The notes below the pieces were generated by a model. That model was not told where the DNA came from. It saw only the letters and a list, made by a program, of their open reading frames with translations, and did not search any database. Shown piece by piece: positions 33,382 to 40,815 of a stretch of DNA of 48,393 nt (the stretch's first letter is position 1; every line of letters begins with the position of its first letter). This DNA comes from JAVBLK01 sp031553565 (GTDB taxonomy: Bacteria > Bacillota > Clostridia > Christensenellales > DUVY01). The DNA is taken from NCBI GenBank assembly GCA_031553565.1, contig JAVBLK010000002.1, forward strand, positions 1-48,393, written 5' to 3'. Position numbers and translations under genes: made by a program.

Positions 33382-34434
33382 ATGCCGAATAAAAAGCCGA
33401 ACGCCGGAACTGTTATTTTTGCCGCCGAGAGCAGCTGCGATGAAACCGCCGCGGCAGTTTTGCGCTGCAGCGGCGAAAGCATCGAGGTGCTTTCTGACGT
33501 TGTCTGCAGCCAGATCGAAATGCACCGGCAATTCGGGGGCGTAGTCCCGGAGCTTGCCAGCCGCAGCCACGCCGAGGTCATCGATAAGGTTGCCGACGAG
33601 GCGGTGCGCCGCGCCGGTATTGATATATCAGATATCGATATGGTTGCGGCGACCTACGGACCGGGGCTTAACGGCGCGCTTCTGGCCGCGTTGTCTTTTG
33701 CGAAAGGCCTTGCTTTTTCCCTGTCCGTTCCCTTCATCGGAGTAAACCATATCCGGGCACATATCGCGGCAAATTATATCGGCACCGCGTTAAAGCCGCC
33801 CTTCTTGGCCTTAACGGCCAGCGGAGGCCATTCCTCGATAATGCTCATGTCCGGATATGACTCCTGTACGGTGATAGGCGGAACCCTTGACGATGCCGCG
33901 GGCGAGGCTTTTGACAAGGTCGCAAGGGTCATGGGTTTGGGTTATCCTGGGGGCCCCGCGATCGAAAAAGCGGCGGCAAACGGCGAGGAAAACATTAACT
34001 TCTACCGGCATCCGCTTAAGAACCACGGCTATGATTTTTCCTACAGCGGCCTTAAAACTGCCGTTATAAACTATATCAACACGGCGCGGCAAAAGAGCGG
34101 CCTGACGCAGAAACAAACTGCCGATATCGCCGCGTCCTTTCAAAAAGCCGCGCTGGATATGCTGCTGCGCAACGTATCGGCTGCGCTGAAGGAATACCGC
34201 CTTGATACCCTCGCCCTCGCCGGCGGCGTGGCGGCGAACACGGCGCTGCGGGAAAGGCTGAAAACCCTTTGCGAAAAAGAAAATATTAAGCTTTTTGTCC
34301 CGCCCCTGCGGCTGTGCGGCGACAACGCGGTAATGATAGGCGCGGCCGCGTGGCTCAAATACCTTGAAAAAGGTGCCGCAGCCTTTTCTCCCCTGTCGCT
34401 CAATTCCTCCCCCTCGCTGAAGGCCTGCGACTGA
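33382..34434 (+). CDS. tsaD: tRNA threonylcarbamoyladenosine biosynthesis protein TsaD
   Basis: A 350-residue metal-dependent ATPase-fold protein that transfers the threonylcarbamoyl group onto A37 of tRNAs decoding ANN. The start ESSCDETAAAVL, the metal motif NHIRAHI near 121-127 and LALTASGGHSS are present, and the ATP-site AGGVAANTALRERL near 285. The long frame from 33166 is rejected because the family begins near MPNKKPNAGTVIFAAESSCDE. The divergent ATPase promoter lies 70 bp upstream. Confidence 0.96.
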   Translation: MPNKKPNAGTVIFAAESSCDETAAAVLRCSGESIEVLSDVVCSQIEMHRQFGGVVPELASRSHAEVIDKVADEAVRRAGIDISDIDMVAATYGPGLNGALLAALSFAKGLAFSLSVPFIGVNHIRAHIAANYIGTALKPPFLALTASGGHSSIMLMSGYDSCTVIGGTLDDAAGEAFDKVARVMGLGYPGGPAIEKAAANGEENINFYRHPLKNHGYDFSYSGLKTAVINYINTARQKSGLTQKQTADIAASFQKAALDMLLRNVSAALKEYRLDTLALAGGVAANTALRERLKTLCEKENIKLFVPPLRLCGDNAVMIGAAAWLKYLEKGAAAFSPLSLNSSPSLKACD

Positions 34435-34642
34435 AAGCCTTCACCGCATGTTTTCCTGCGGATTCTTTCTTTGCTTTGGTATGATTGCCTTTTCCACGGA
34501 TTTCATCCGCTTCCACGCCGCATTTTGTTTGGCTGTTGCGTTTTCCGATTTTTTTCTTGGCTTCCTTAAAAGTTTTGTTCCTGAATAAAAGTTAGCTGCG
34601 CAAAATATATATAACTATTGTATATTGCGGAGGTACGCATCT

Positions 34643-34933
34643 ATGGACAGCGTAAAACCCGAAACCAAGGTCAAGCGGACGCACACCCTCCAAATCGAGG
34701 GACGCAAAAAAGCCGTTCTTTCAGGCGTGGAGGAAGTGATCAGTATGACCGAAACGGTCGCTCAGGTGATGACCGGCGCGGGCGGCCTGATCATAAACGG
34801 CAGAAATATGCATATGGCCAAATTCAATGCCGAGGAAGGCGTCTTATCGATCGACGGCGATATCGACCGCGCCGTATACACGGCGGCAGGCAGCGGTGAA
34901 AAAGGCAGTTTACTTAAAAAACTGTTCAAGTGA
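34643..34933 (+). CDS. yabP: Sporulation protein YabP
   Basis: A 96-residue mother-cell sporulation protein involved in coat or cortex formation. The pattern HTLQIEGRKKAVLSGVEEVISMTE..VMTGAGGLIINGRNMHMAKFN..GVLSIDGDI is typical. GGAGG lies 9 nt before the ATG. yabQ follows after a gap filled by MITE copy B. SigE control is expected from the family; no certain SigE promoter was identified. Confidence 0.92.
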   Translation: MDSVKPETKVKRTHTLQIEGRKKAVLSGVEEVISMTETVAQVMTGAGGLIINGRNMHMAKFNAEEGVLSIDGDIDRAVYTAAGSGEKGSLLKKLFK

Positions 34934-35049
34934 TTCTTTACATATCACTTTTTTAAAGCAAGCGCCGGACAGGTCAGGATAAGATATCCGGCAAAGCATT
35001 GTTTTTTAAAAACCGCTTTATCGCGCACCGCAAAAAGGCTTTTTTCAAA

Positions 35050-35207
35050 GTAACCGCTGATTAAAAGAGATAAATTTTGACCGGGTTTTTTTCTGACACA
35101 AAACGGCTTGTTTTTGAAGGCAATAGCAGAGCTATTGACGAAAAAAGAAGTTGTTTTAGGTCAAAAAAGACGATGCGTCAAAGTTCTATCGAATTAATCA
35201 GGTTTAC
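35050..35207. mobile_element. Hairpin MITE, copy B, inside the yabP-yabQ gap
   Basis: About 158 bp and very close to copy A; the left end is GTAACCGCTGATTAA and the right end TTAATCAGGTTTAC, slightly altered. The central CAATAGC-AGA-GCTATTG stem is kept. Flanks CAAA and AAAA match at three of four positions. Its right end is 20 bp before the yabQ ATG, so the element sits in the operon mRNA next to the yabQ ribosome site. Confidence 0.8.
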
Positions 35208-35227
35208 AAAAGGCAAAGGGATGAAAT

Positions 35228-35890
35228 ATGCCGAATTCGACTGTAGGACAGGAATGGATATTTTTAGGCTGCCTTGTCGCGGGGCTGATAATCGGCCTGG
35301 TATACGAGGCGTGTTTTATCCTGCGCTTTTGTTTCTCTGCGCTTTTTAAACCGTCAAATGCTTCTTCTGAAACCGGCGCCGGCACCGATAAGACCGGGTC
35401 AAATGCCCTCACGGCCGGAAAAATGCCGCATAAGCCGGAAAAAAAACTGCTGTTCCGCCGCAGGAAAAAGGCGGGGAACGCAGATGCCGCCCGCCATTTT
35501 GAAAAAGAACAGCCCGGCCATAAGGGCAAGGCGGCCGGGTCAAACCGCCTGCAGCCTAAGGAATCCGGCCGCGCTGACTATATGCGGAAGTATCCCGCCC
35601 TGCTGACAAGGCTTACGGGGCAGGACGGGCTTCCCTCTTTTTTATTTACGGTCGTGTTCGACCTTATTTTTTTTGCCGCCTGCCTTGCCATTGTGCTTAT
35701 TTCCGCCGATCTGACCGCATACGGGCAGTTTTTCTGGTTCTCTGCCGCCGCCTATATCCTCGGCTTTACCTTAGAACGAATTTCATTAGGAATAATAGTT
35801 GCAAAATTTATCAGGATGATATATAATACATTTGCTCGCTTTTTGGAACGTTTGAAAAAAATCAAGTTTTTTGCAAAGCTTTTCAGATAA
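35228..35890 (+). CDS. yabQ: Spore cortex biosynthesis protein YabQ
   Basis: A 220-residue membrane protein needed for spore cortex. A first helix (about 9-28) and hydrophobic segments at about 138-160 and 167-185 flank a long basic, low-complexity insert (about 45-115, KPEKKLLFRRRKKAG) that is larger than in most YabQ proteins. It lies between yabP and divIC as in other spore formers, which supports the call. AAAGGG lies before the ATG. Confidence 0.8.
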   Translation: MPNSTVGQEWIFLGCLVAGLIIGLVYEACFILRFCFSALFKPSNASSETGAGTDKTGSNALTAGKMPHKPEKKLLFRRRKKAGNADAARHFEKEQPGHKGKAAGSNRLQPKESGRADYMRKYPALLTRLTGQDGLPSFLFTVVFDLIFFAACLAIVLISADLTAYGQFFWFSAAAYILGFTLERISLGIIVAKFIRMIYNTFARFLERLKKIKFFAKLFR

Positions 35891-36043
35891 GTACCGCTGT
35901 TATTGCACACTGTCTTTTACAACTGCCTTGGCGGTTTTATTACGCGGCGGGCGTTTCAGTTTTAAGCGCCGCGATGGCGTGTGACAAGCGTCGGGCTCCC
36001 CTCTCACAAAAGACGAAAAAATTTTGTTTTTGCGGAGGGCAAT

Positions 36044-36358
36044 ATGTCCAGGAAACGTTTTTCATTTTCGACCACCTTCAAGGCCGCCGCCGTTTGCGCG
36101 ATACTGTTTCTTGCTCTGCTGCTCTGCGCGCTTATGTCAAATATACTCAGGCACGGCGAGCTGACCGCCAAAGAACGCGCGCTAAAAGCCGAGATCGCGA
36201 GCCTGGCCGAGGAAAAAGCCCGAAACCAGGAAATTCTGGGCGAAATGTATTCAGCGGAAGCCGCAGACGCCTATGCCCGGCAGCAGCTTGACCTGAAAAA
36301 GAAAGGCGAAACCCTCTATAAAGGCGAAGAGCCGGACAGCGAAGCGGCAGCCGATTGA
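36044..36358 (+). CDS. divIC: Septum formation initiator DivIC/FtsB family
   Basis: A 104-residue bitopic cell-division protein. A short basic cytoplasmic end (MSRKRFSFSTTFK), one membrane helix (about 14-33) and an extracytoplasmic coiled coil (about 40-75, ELTAKERALKAEIASLAEEKARNQE) are as in the family. GGAGGG precedes the ATG; the upstream ATG at 35981 has no ribosome site. Downstream of yabQ with a 153-bp gap. Confidence 0.88.
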   Translation: MSRKRFSFSTTFKAAAVCAILFLALLLCALMSNILRHGELTAKERALKAEIASLAEEKARNQEILGEMYSAEAADAYARQQLDLKKKGETLYKGEEPDSEAAAD

Positions 36359-36485
36359 CCGTGACGGACAAAAGTAAACGGCGGAAAAACGGCGTCCGCC
36401 CCCCCTTAACGGCACAACGTTAACTGCGGAAAATGCACCTGCCGCGGCATACAACAGCACACTGACAAAATATTTTATTCTATAT

Positions 36486-36561
36486 CGCGGGGTAGAGCAG
36501 CGGTAGCTTGTCGGGCTCATAACCCGGAGGTCGTGTGGTTCAAATCCCACCCCCGCAACCA
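36486..36561 (+). tRNA. Initiator tRNA-Met (fMet), anticodon CAT
   Basis: 76 nt with encoded CCA. The acceptor strands CGCGGGG and CCCCGCA leave the first C opposite A, and the anticodon stem carries three GC pairs (CGGG/CCCG) around CTCATAA; both are marks of the initiator tRNA. The T loop GGTTCAAATCC is normal. A terminator follows. The gene borders an integrase gene. Confidence 0.95.
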
Positions 36562-36566
36562 GAAGG

Positions 36567-36600
36567 AAAAGCCCCTGAATCGCAAAATTCAGGGGCTTTT
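36567..36600 (+). terminator. Terminator behind the tRNA
   Basis: A perfect 14-bp stem (AAAAGCCCCTGAAT with its complement) around a 6-nt loop, ending in TTTT. Confidence 0.85.
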
Positions 36601-36685
36601 CGCTTGTTTTGGGGCTGTTTTTGCCTTATTTTAACCATTTGGGAAATGATCCAAAAGTTATGTTTTTTTATAAAAAATCGCTCGG

Positions 36686-36729
36686 TCTAAAAATTGTCTA
36701 AAAATAATCTAAAAATAATCTAAAAATCC
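36686..36729. repeat. Four 11-bp tandem repeats TCTAAAAATNN
   Basis: TCTAAAAAT begins at 36686, 36697, 36708 and 36719, exactly 11 bp apart, just behind the integrase stop codon and next to the tRNA. The spacing is about one DNA turn. They are good candidates for arm-type integrase or excisionase sites of the left attachment region. Confidence 0.7.
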
Positions 36730-38096
36730 TACATTTCCATTTTTGATTGGCTTTGTTTGCGCCGCTGTAATTCTTGCTGTTGCCTAAGCTGTGATTGACG
36801 GTATATTTTGTCAATACGCCTTTGAATATCCTCAATCTTCCTCTTTTCCTCATCGGACATTTGCGGTTGTATGCTCTCGACCGACGGTACAACTTTTTTC
36901 GGCTTTAAAGCATTCGATATCACCTTTGCAGATTCTATTTTAGATGCAAAATCCAAATGGCTGTAAATATCGGCGGTTGTACTGAAATTACTGTGGCCGA
37001 GCCACTCCTGAATCTGTTTCATCTGTACGCCGTTCGCAAGCATTATGGATGCGCAACTATGCCGTAAATCATGGAACCTAATATGCTTTAGGTTGTTTGC
37101 CTTCAAAACCTTTCCGAACCAATTCGTAATAACATCCGGCAAGATTATCTTCCCTGCCTCATCGACGAAAACATAATCCAAATAACGCTTATCGTAGCAA
37201 TCCTTGAAAAACTTTTTGTTTTCCTCAATTCGTTTTCTGTGATTATGTAATTCCTGCTCGATTTCCGGCAGCAATGGAAGTGAGCGGCAACTCGATGCCG
37301 TCTTTAACGTGTCTGAAAGATACAACTGCTTTTTTGTCATAATAATCTTATGGTTTACAGATATTTTCTTGTGCGCAAAATCGATACTCTCCCACCGCAA
37401 ACCCAATAATTCACTTCTCCGAAAACCGTAATATGCCGCCATCTTGAAAGCAAGTTCCAACCGGTGTCCTTTAATAGCTTCAAAAAACTTCTCCTGTTCC
37501 TCCGCCGTAAAATATTGCGCCCGGTATTTTTCTCTCTTTATTGGCTTGATGTAAATATGCGGATTTTCGGAGATGAGTTTTTCCATCTTTGCCATTTCCA
37601 AAGCCGGCCTGATTAATTCCGAATAGCGTTTTATCGTTACGTTCTTCTTACCGCGCGCTTTTAAGCTGTCGTAGAAATCCGTTATATCTTTTGCAGTAAT
37701 GTTTTCAAGAGTTATTGATTTATTATCAAAAAACTCCTTGATTACTTTGAAAAGATAAACCGAATAATTCTCGTAGACTTCGGGTGCGACAATATCTTTT
37801 TTTGTTTCGATATAACGCTTAAGCCATTCCGTAAAAAGTATTTTGGATTGGGTTTCCGGTTTGGGCAAAGAAACCGGGTTTGTTGCGGGATTGCTTTGGG
37901 GCAAAGTATCAGAAACTCCTGACAGAGCATTTTCAAAATTTTCAAGCTCTCTGTCCAAAATTTCCTTAGCTGCCGTTTTGTTACCGCGTTCCGGTAAGCC
38001 TGTGCTTATCCATTTGGTTTTAAACTTTCCGTTTCCGTCCTTGTATGAAATGACGGCTTGCCATATTCCCCTTTTAAGCTGTAAACTTCCTTTCAT
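36729..38096 (-). CDS. int: Tyrosine recombinase/integrase of an integrative element
   Basis: A 455-residue phage-type integrase. An N-terminal arm-binding domain (GSLQLKRGIWQAVISYKD), a SAM-like core-binding domain (about 90-175) and the catalytic domain follow. The catalytic residues are visible: R in YYGFRRSELLGL, K in DTLKTASSCRSLP, HDLRHSCAS, GHSNFSTTADIYSH with the histidine and the tyrosine nucleophile. GAGGAGG precedes the ATG. The ATG overlaps the stop of the excisionase-like gene by 4 nt, so the two are translationally coupled. The stop lies 168 bp from the initiator tRNA, the likely integration site. AT-rich compared with the core. Confidence 0.93.
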   Translation of the reverse strand: MKGSLQLKRGIWQAVISYKDGNGKFKTKWISTGLPERGNKTAAKEILDRELENFENALSGVSDTLPQSNPATNPVSLPKPETQSKILFTEWLKRYIETKKDIVAPEVYENYSVYLFKVIKEFFDNKSITLENITAKDITDFYDSLKARGKKNVTIKRYSELIRPALEMAKMEKLISENPHIYIKPIKREKYRAQYFTAEEQEKFFEAIKGHRLELAFKMAAYYGFRRSELLGLRWESIDFAHKKISVNHKIIMTKKQLYLSDTLKTASSCRSLPLLPEIEQELHNHRKRIEENKKFFKDCYDKRYLDYVFVDEAGKIILPDVITNWFGKVLKANNLKHIRFHDLRHSCASIMLANGVQMKQIQEWLGHSNFSTTADIYSHLDFASKIESAKVISNALKPKKVVPSVESIQPQMSDEEKRKIEDIQRRIDKIYRQSQLRQQQELQRRKQSQSKMEM

Positions 38097-38317
38097 ATAC
38101 CCGCCTCCTCTTTAAGCAGAAAGCTGACAACAGCGGTTTTGGCGATTTTGTACTCGCGCCCTATTTTCCTCGCCGTTATCTTCTTGTCTTTAAGCAGCCT
38201 ATACGCAAGTACCTGACCAATATCCAGCATTTCCATCAAGTCATAAACGGAAACCACATCCGGGTAGTTATTAAATATTAAGTTGTTATTGGTATTAAAA
38301 ACAGCAATAGTATCCAA
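38093..38317 (-). CDS. xis: Excisionase-like helix-turn-helix protein
   Basis: A 74-residue protein with a MerR/HTH_17-type DNA-binding fold: VVSVYDLMEMLDIGQVLAYRLLKDKKITARKIGREYKIAKTAV, as in excisionases that bend DNA and direct the integrase. The start is TTG at 38317 with AAGGGAG 8 nt before it; an upstream TTG at 38353 lacks a site. Its stop overlaps the integrase start. Confidence 0.75.
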   Translation of the reverse strand: MDTIAVFNTNNNLIFNNYPDVVSVYDLMEMLDIGQVLAYRLLKDKKITARKIGREYKIAKTAVVSFLLKEEAGI

Positions 38318-38707
38318 GTAAAATTCTCCCTTATATTGCCGACGCTCCGGCAACTGATATTTTTTTGGACTTCTCGTCCTATTAACTTTTCAAGGTGCGC
38401 TTTATCCTAACAACAGCAGGATTCAAAAAATTTTTCATTCAGATCATAGATTCTCCCTCCTTATTTTTTCGCATACTTTTTAAATAAAGTTTACTTCTTG
38501 TTAGCTTTGCGCCCTTTGTTTTCACCCCTCGCTTTTGAGGGTGAAAGTAGCGCTTTTTTGCCCTATAAGGCACGTAAAAAATTGCCTAGATAAAAGTATC
38601 AAGACAATCGTTCCGCGCCGTAAAAGTGCAATTTTTTCAACTCTGCAATTTAGAAATTTTTAAGAAAAAACTTTTCAAAACCGACCAAGCCGGACGGGCG
38701 AGACTGC

Positions 38708-38789
38708 AAATGGGTATCCCATTTCTAACAGCGGTCGGCGGGAGCGAGATTGCGGGTAAAACCCGCAAGTGCCGCACCCCCTTATCCTG
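38708..38789. other. Candidate origin of transfer (oriT) with TATCCTG nick motif
   Basis: Two inverted repeats, AAATGGG-TAT-CCCATTT (38708-38724) and TTGCGGGT-AAA-ACCCGCAA (38750-38768), are followed by TTATCCTG (38782-38789). The TATCCTG core after an inverted repeat is how IncP-type (MOBP) relaxase nick regions look. No relaxase gene is present in the window, so this is a remnant or depends on a partner. The remaining 38354-38925 is AT-rich, with no gene. Confidence 0.5.
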
Positions 38790-38925
38790 ATTCCATTTCA
38801 CCCTATTTTCTGCCTCTTTTCAACCAGTCTGCCGCACCCAATTTTTCACCCTACAGGGTACAAAAAAAGTATTAAACCGCTGTCTAATACTTCACCCCAA
38901 AGTATTCAGTTTTCCAAATGACTAA

Positions 38926-39309
38926 CTAACTGCCGTAATAATAGCTCTCGTCTTTCAGCTTTGCTTTGTTGTCAGGATCGTAGACTTTTTCAATGGTCAA
39001 TTCCTTGCCGGTAAGTCTGTCCTTCGGACCCGTGTAAACAATGTCATTACCGTTCTGCCGCCCGACCTCGTTAAAGGAAGCCGTCCTCTTGATCCAGCCT
39101 TTCTTTTCCAAATCCGATAAATGCTTTTGTATCGTCCTGTCGCTGACACCCAAAAGCTTTGCGATAGCGGGAACGGTAAACCGCCGCCCGCTCCGGCGGC
39201 GTATGTAGCTGACTAAAACTTCCTCACGCTGACTGCTTGACAGCTTCCGGCTCTCAACGTAGCCGTCATCGTCCTTAAAATCAACCCAACCATAGCCTTT
39301 ACCTCTCAT
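38926..39309 (-). CDS. Winged-helix DNA-binding protein of the element
   Basis: A 127-residue protein with a helix-turn-helix at about 35-75 (FTVPAIAKLLGVSDRTIQKHLSDLEKKGW) followed by a wing and a polar tail, as in small transcriptional regulators or replication initiators of mobile elements. No specific family recognised. The ATG at 39309 is chosen because AGGGGGTG lies 6 nt before it. A promoter with the TTTCACCC motif inside lies directly upstream, so autoregulation is likely. Confidence 0.7.
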   Translation of the reverse strand: MRGKGYGWVDFKDDDGYVESRKLSSSQREEVLVSYIRRRSGRRFTVPAIAKLLGVSDRTIQKHLSDLEKKGWIKRTASFNEVGRQNGNDIVYTGPKDRLTGKELTIEKVYDPDNKAKLKDESYYYGS

Positions 39310-39345
39310 ATCTTTCACCCCCTATAGAGAGAAATGTCCCTCTAT

Positions 39346-39374
39346 ACTATATCAAATTTTCACCCCTCAATCAA
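39346..39374 (-). promoter_or_regulatory. Promoter of the winged-helix gene with internal operator
   Basis: On the minus strand TTGATT (39374-39369), 17 bp and TATAGT (39351-39346). The spacer holds GGGTGAAA, the complement of the repeated TTTCACCC. Confidence 0.65.
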
Positions 39375-39502
39375 GAGCTTTTTGTTATAGTTAAAGTACT
39401 CTCTACTTATGTAAGGGCAGCGAGAGGGCAAAAGTTAACGGTTTAGGAGTGAAATTTAATCCAATTTTAATCTAAAAAACCGTTATGCTTTTTTCGAGAT
39501 TG

Positions 39503-39540
39503 CCAAAAGGGAAGTCCAGCGACTTCCCTTTTGGTCTTTT
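39503..39540 (+). terminator. Perfect 14-bp hairpin with TCTTTT
   Basis: CCAAAAGGGAAGTC, loop CAGC, GACTTCCCTTTTGG. It lies between the winged-helix gene and the small gene at 39577; on the minus strand it can end the small gene. Confidence 0.75.
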
Positions 39541-39576
39541 GTACTGTTATAATTTTCTTATGTAAAAATCTTTTGG

Positions 39577-39762
39577 CTATGTAGCCTGCTTAATGACAAC
39601 GACACGGTAGGTCTCTGTGCTGTCGCCGTTCTGCATTGCAATATCCGCATAGGCATATTTTTTTCTGAAAGTCTCTGCGCTGCTTACATTGCCAAAAAAT
39701 TGTGTGTTTTTCTTTAGTTTTTCGATAAGGGTCATAATGATTATTCCCGATTTGTTTTCCAT
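39577..39762 (-). CDS. Small 61-residue protein of the element, unknown function
   Basis: MENKSGIIIMTLIEKLKKN is followed by FFGNVSSAETFRKKYAYADIAMQNGDSTETYRVVVIKQ. A very strong ribosome site (AAGGAGGGG) precedes the ATG, which supports it as a real gene. Divergent from the XRE regulator at 39893 with repeated operator-like sequences between them. Confidence 0.6.
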   Translation of the reverse strand: MENKSGIIIMTLIEKLKKNTQFFGNVSSAETFRKKYAYADIAMQNGDSTETYRVVVIKQAT

Positions 39763-39779
39763 AGCTGCCCCTCCTTTTG

Positions 39780-39836
39780 ATATTATCGTACCAAAAAGCC
39801 CGATTGAGTATATTATAACGTACCAGTAAACCCGAT
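39780..39836. promoter_or_regulatory. Two direct operator-like repeats between divergent small genes
   Basis: ATATTATC-GTACCAAAAAGCCCGAT (39780-39804) and a close copy at 39810-39836 (two extra bases, GTACC and CCCGAT kept) lie in the divergent region. A TATAAT box of the minus strand lies inside the second copy, and TAATAT in the first. The XRE protein is the likely binder. Confidence 0.55.
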
Positions 39837-39892
39837 AACAACAAAAACGGGCTTACTTTTAGCATAATTCTAGCATAAGAGGTAGCTACTTT

Positions 39893-40330
39893 ATGAATAT
39901 TTTAGCGGATTTTGCCGAAAGGCTTTCAGAGCTAATGAAAGAAAACGATCTTAATGCCGAAAAGCTTGCCAAAGTTTTTGGAATAGATCCGACTGTAGTG
40001 CGCCGTTGGTGCTTACCGCATAAGGACGCATATATTTCAAGCATTGTAAAGCTTGCGGATTATTTCAACTGTTCGATTGACTACCTCTGCAAACGCAGCG
40101 ACGTTTTCCTTGACTATGCTCCGAAAGAATGCCCGCCATTTATGGAATGGCTGCCTGTCGTTCTAAAAGAGCAGGAGAAAACGACGTATCAGGTTTTTAC
40201 ACAGACAAGAATAAAAAGCTCCTACTTTACCTCTTGGCGACAGGGATCGGAACCACTGATTTCGAGCTTGGGAGTGCTTGCAGATTTTCTTGACGTGTCG
40301 CTTGATTATTTAGTCGGTAGAGACAGATAG
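39893..40330 (+). CDS. XRE-family regulator with two HTH domains
   Basis: A 145-residue protein with two tandem XRE-type helix-turn-helix repeats: residues about 6-64 (AEKLAKVFGIDPTVVRRWCLP..LADYFNCSIDYLCKRSD) and about 86-143 (TTYQVFTQTRIKSSYFTSWRQG..LADFLDVSLDYLVGRD). Such double-HTH repressors control phage and element switches. GAGGT lies 9 nt before the ATG. It is divergent from the small gene 39577. Confidence 0.85.
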   Translation: MNILADFAERLSELMKENDLNAEKLAKVFGIDPTVVRRWCLPHKDAYISSIVKLADYFNCSIDYLCKRSDVFLDYAPKECPPFMEWLPVVLKEQEKTTYQVFTQTRIKSSYFTSWRQGSEPLISSLGVLADFLDVSLDYLVGRDR

Positions 40331-40338
40331 ATATACAA

Positions 40339-40369
40339 GAGGGCGACCGTTTCCAGTCGCCCCCTCTTT
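40339..40369. terminator. Terminator hairpin between convergent genes
   Basis: GAGGGCGAC and GTCGCCCC-CTC pair around an 8-nt loop with a short bulge, followed by TTT. It lies between the XRE gene and the membrane protein gene. Confidence 0.65.
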
Positions 40370-40395
40370 CCGAAGTCCTAAATATTTCTGTTGTT

Positions 40396-40806
40396 TTATT
40401 TGTTGTTTTTAAATTCTTTTTGCCCCTTATATAAGTCTATAACTCTAAAGACTATTGACACAATAAATATGATAGCTAAGAATATGCCCATGTATATTTG
40501 ATACGGCAAGCTTTTCAAAACCACCTCTAATAATTGAAAATCGAAAATCCAATATAGTATATAAACAGGTAACAAAATAACACAATGCAATAATAATACT
40601 AAATATGGCACAAATTCATAGGCCAGAATGACTGGATTATTTTTTTGTTTAAAGATGACAAGTCTAATCAATCGGCTATTTTTTATTGTAAATTTATCTT
40701 GAAATTGTCTACTGCCGCGTGGGTCAGGACTAAATCTCATAGATATAGTTTCGGCAATTAAAAATAAGCCTAATATTAATAAAACAACCCAATAGTTTTT
40801 ATCCAT
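40396..40806 (-). CDS. Three-helix membrane protein, candidate immunity partner of RHS
   Basis: A 136-residue protein with three membrane segments (about 6-22, 66-92 and 103-124) and a basic tail. It starts 9 bp after the RHS stop, and its ribosome site (AGAGG) overlaps that stop, so translation is coupled. The position right behind an RHS gene is where immunity genes sit, and a membrane immunity protein would fit a membrane-acting toxin end; this is inference. The GTG at 40812 is inside the ribosome site, so ATG at 40806 is chosen. No family recognised. Confidence 0.6.
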   Translation of the reverse strand: MDKNYWVVLLILGLFLIAETISMRFSPDPRGSRQFQDKFTIKNSRLIRLVIFKQKNNPVILAYEFVPYLVLLLHCVILLPVYILYWIFDFQLLEVVLKSLPYQIYMGIFLAIIFIVSIVFRVIDLYKGQKEFKNNK

Positions 40807-40815
40807 TTTCACCTC

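Larger units (their letters stand above)
38520..39365. repeat. Repeated TTTCACCC motif, six copies
   Basis: TTTCACCC is found at 38520, 38796, 38844, 39313 and 39358, and its complement at 38539, around the helix-turn-helix gene 38926-39309. The pair at 38520 and 38539 forms a hairpin. The copy at 39358 lies in the promoter spacer of that gene; the one at 39313 coincides with its ribosome site. They may be operators for the protein. Confidence 0.65.

Noticed and set aside
36562..40815. CRISPR array
   Set aside because: The repeats here are 8-27 bp, tandem or scattered without spacers of equal length, and there are no cas genes.
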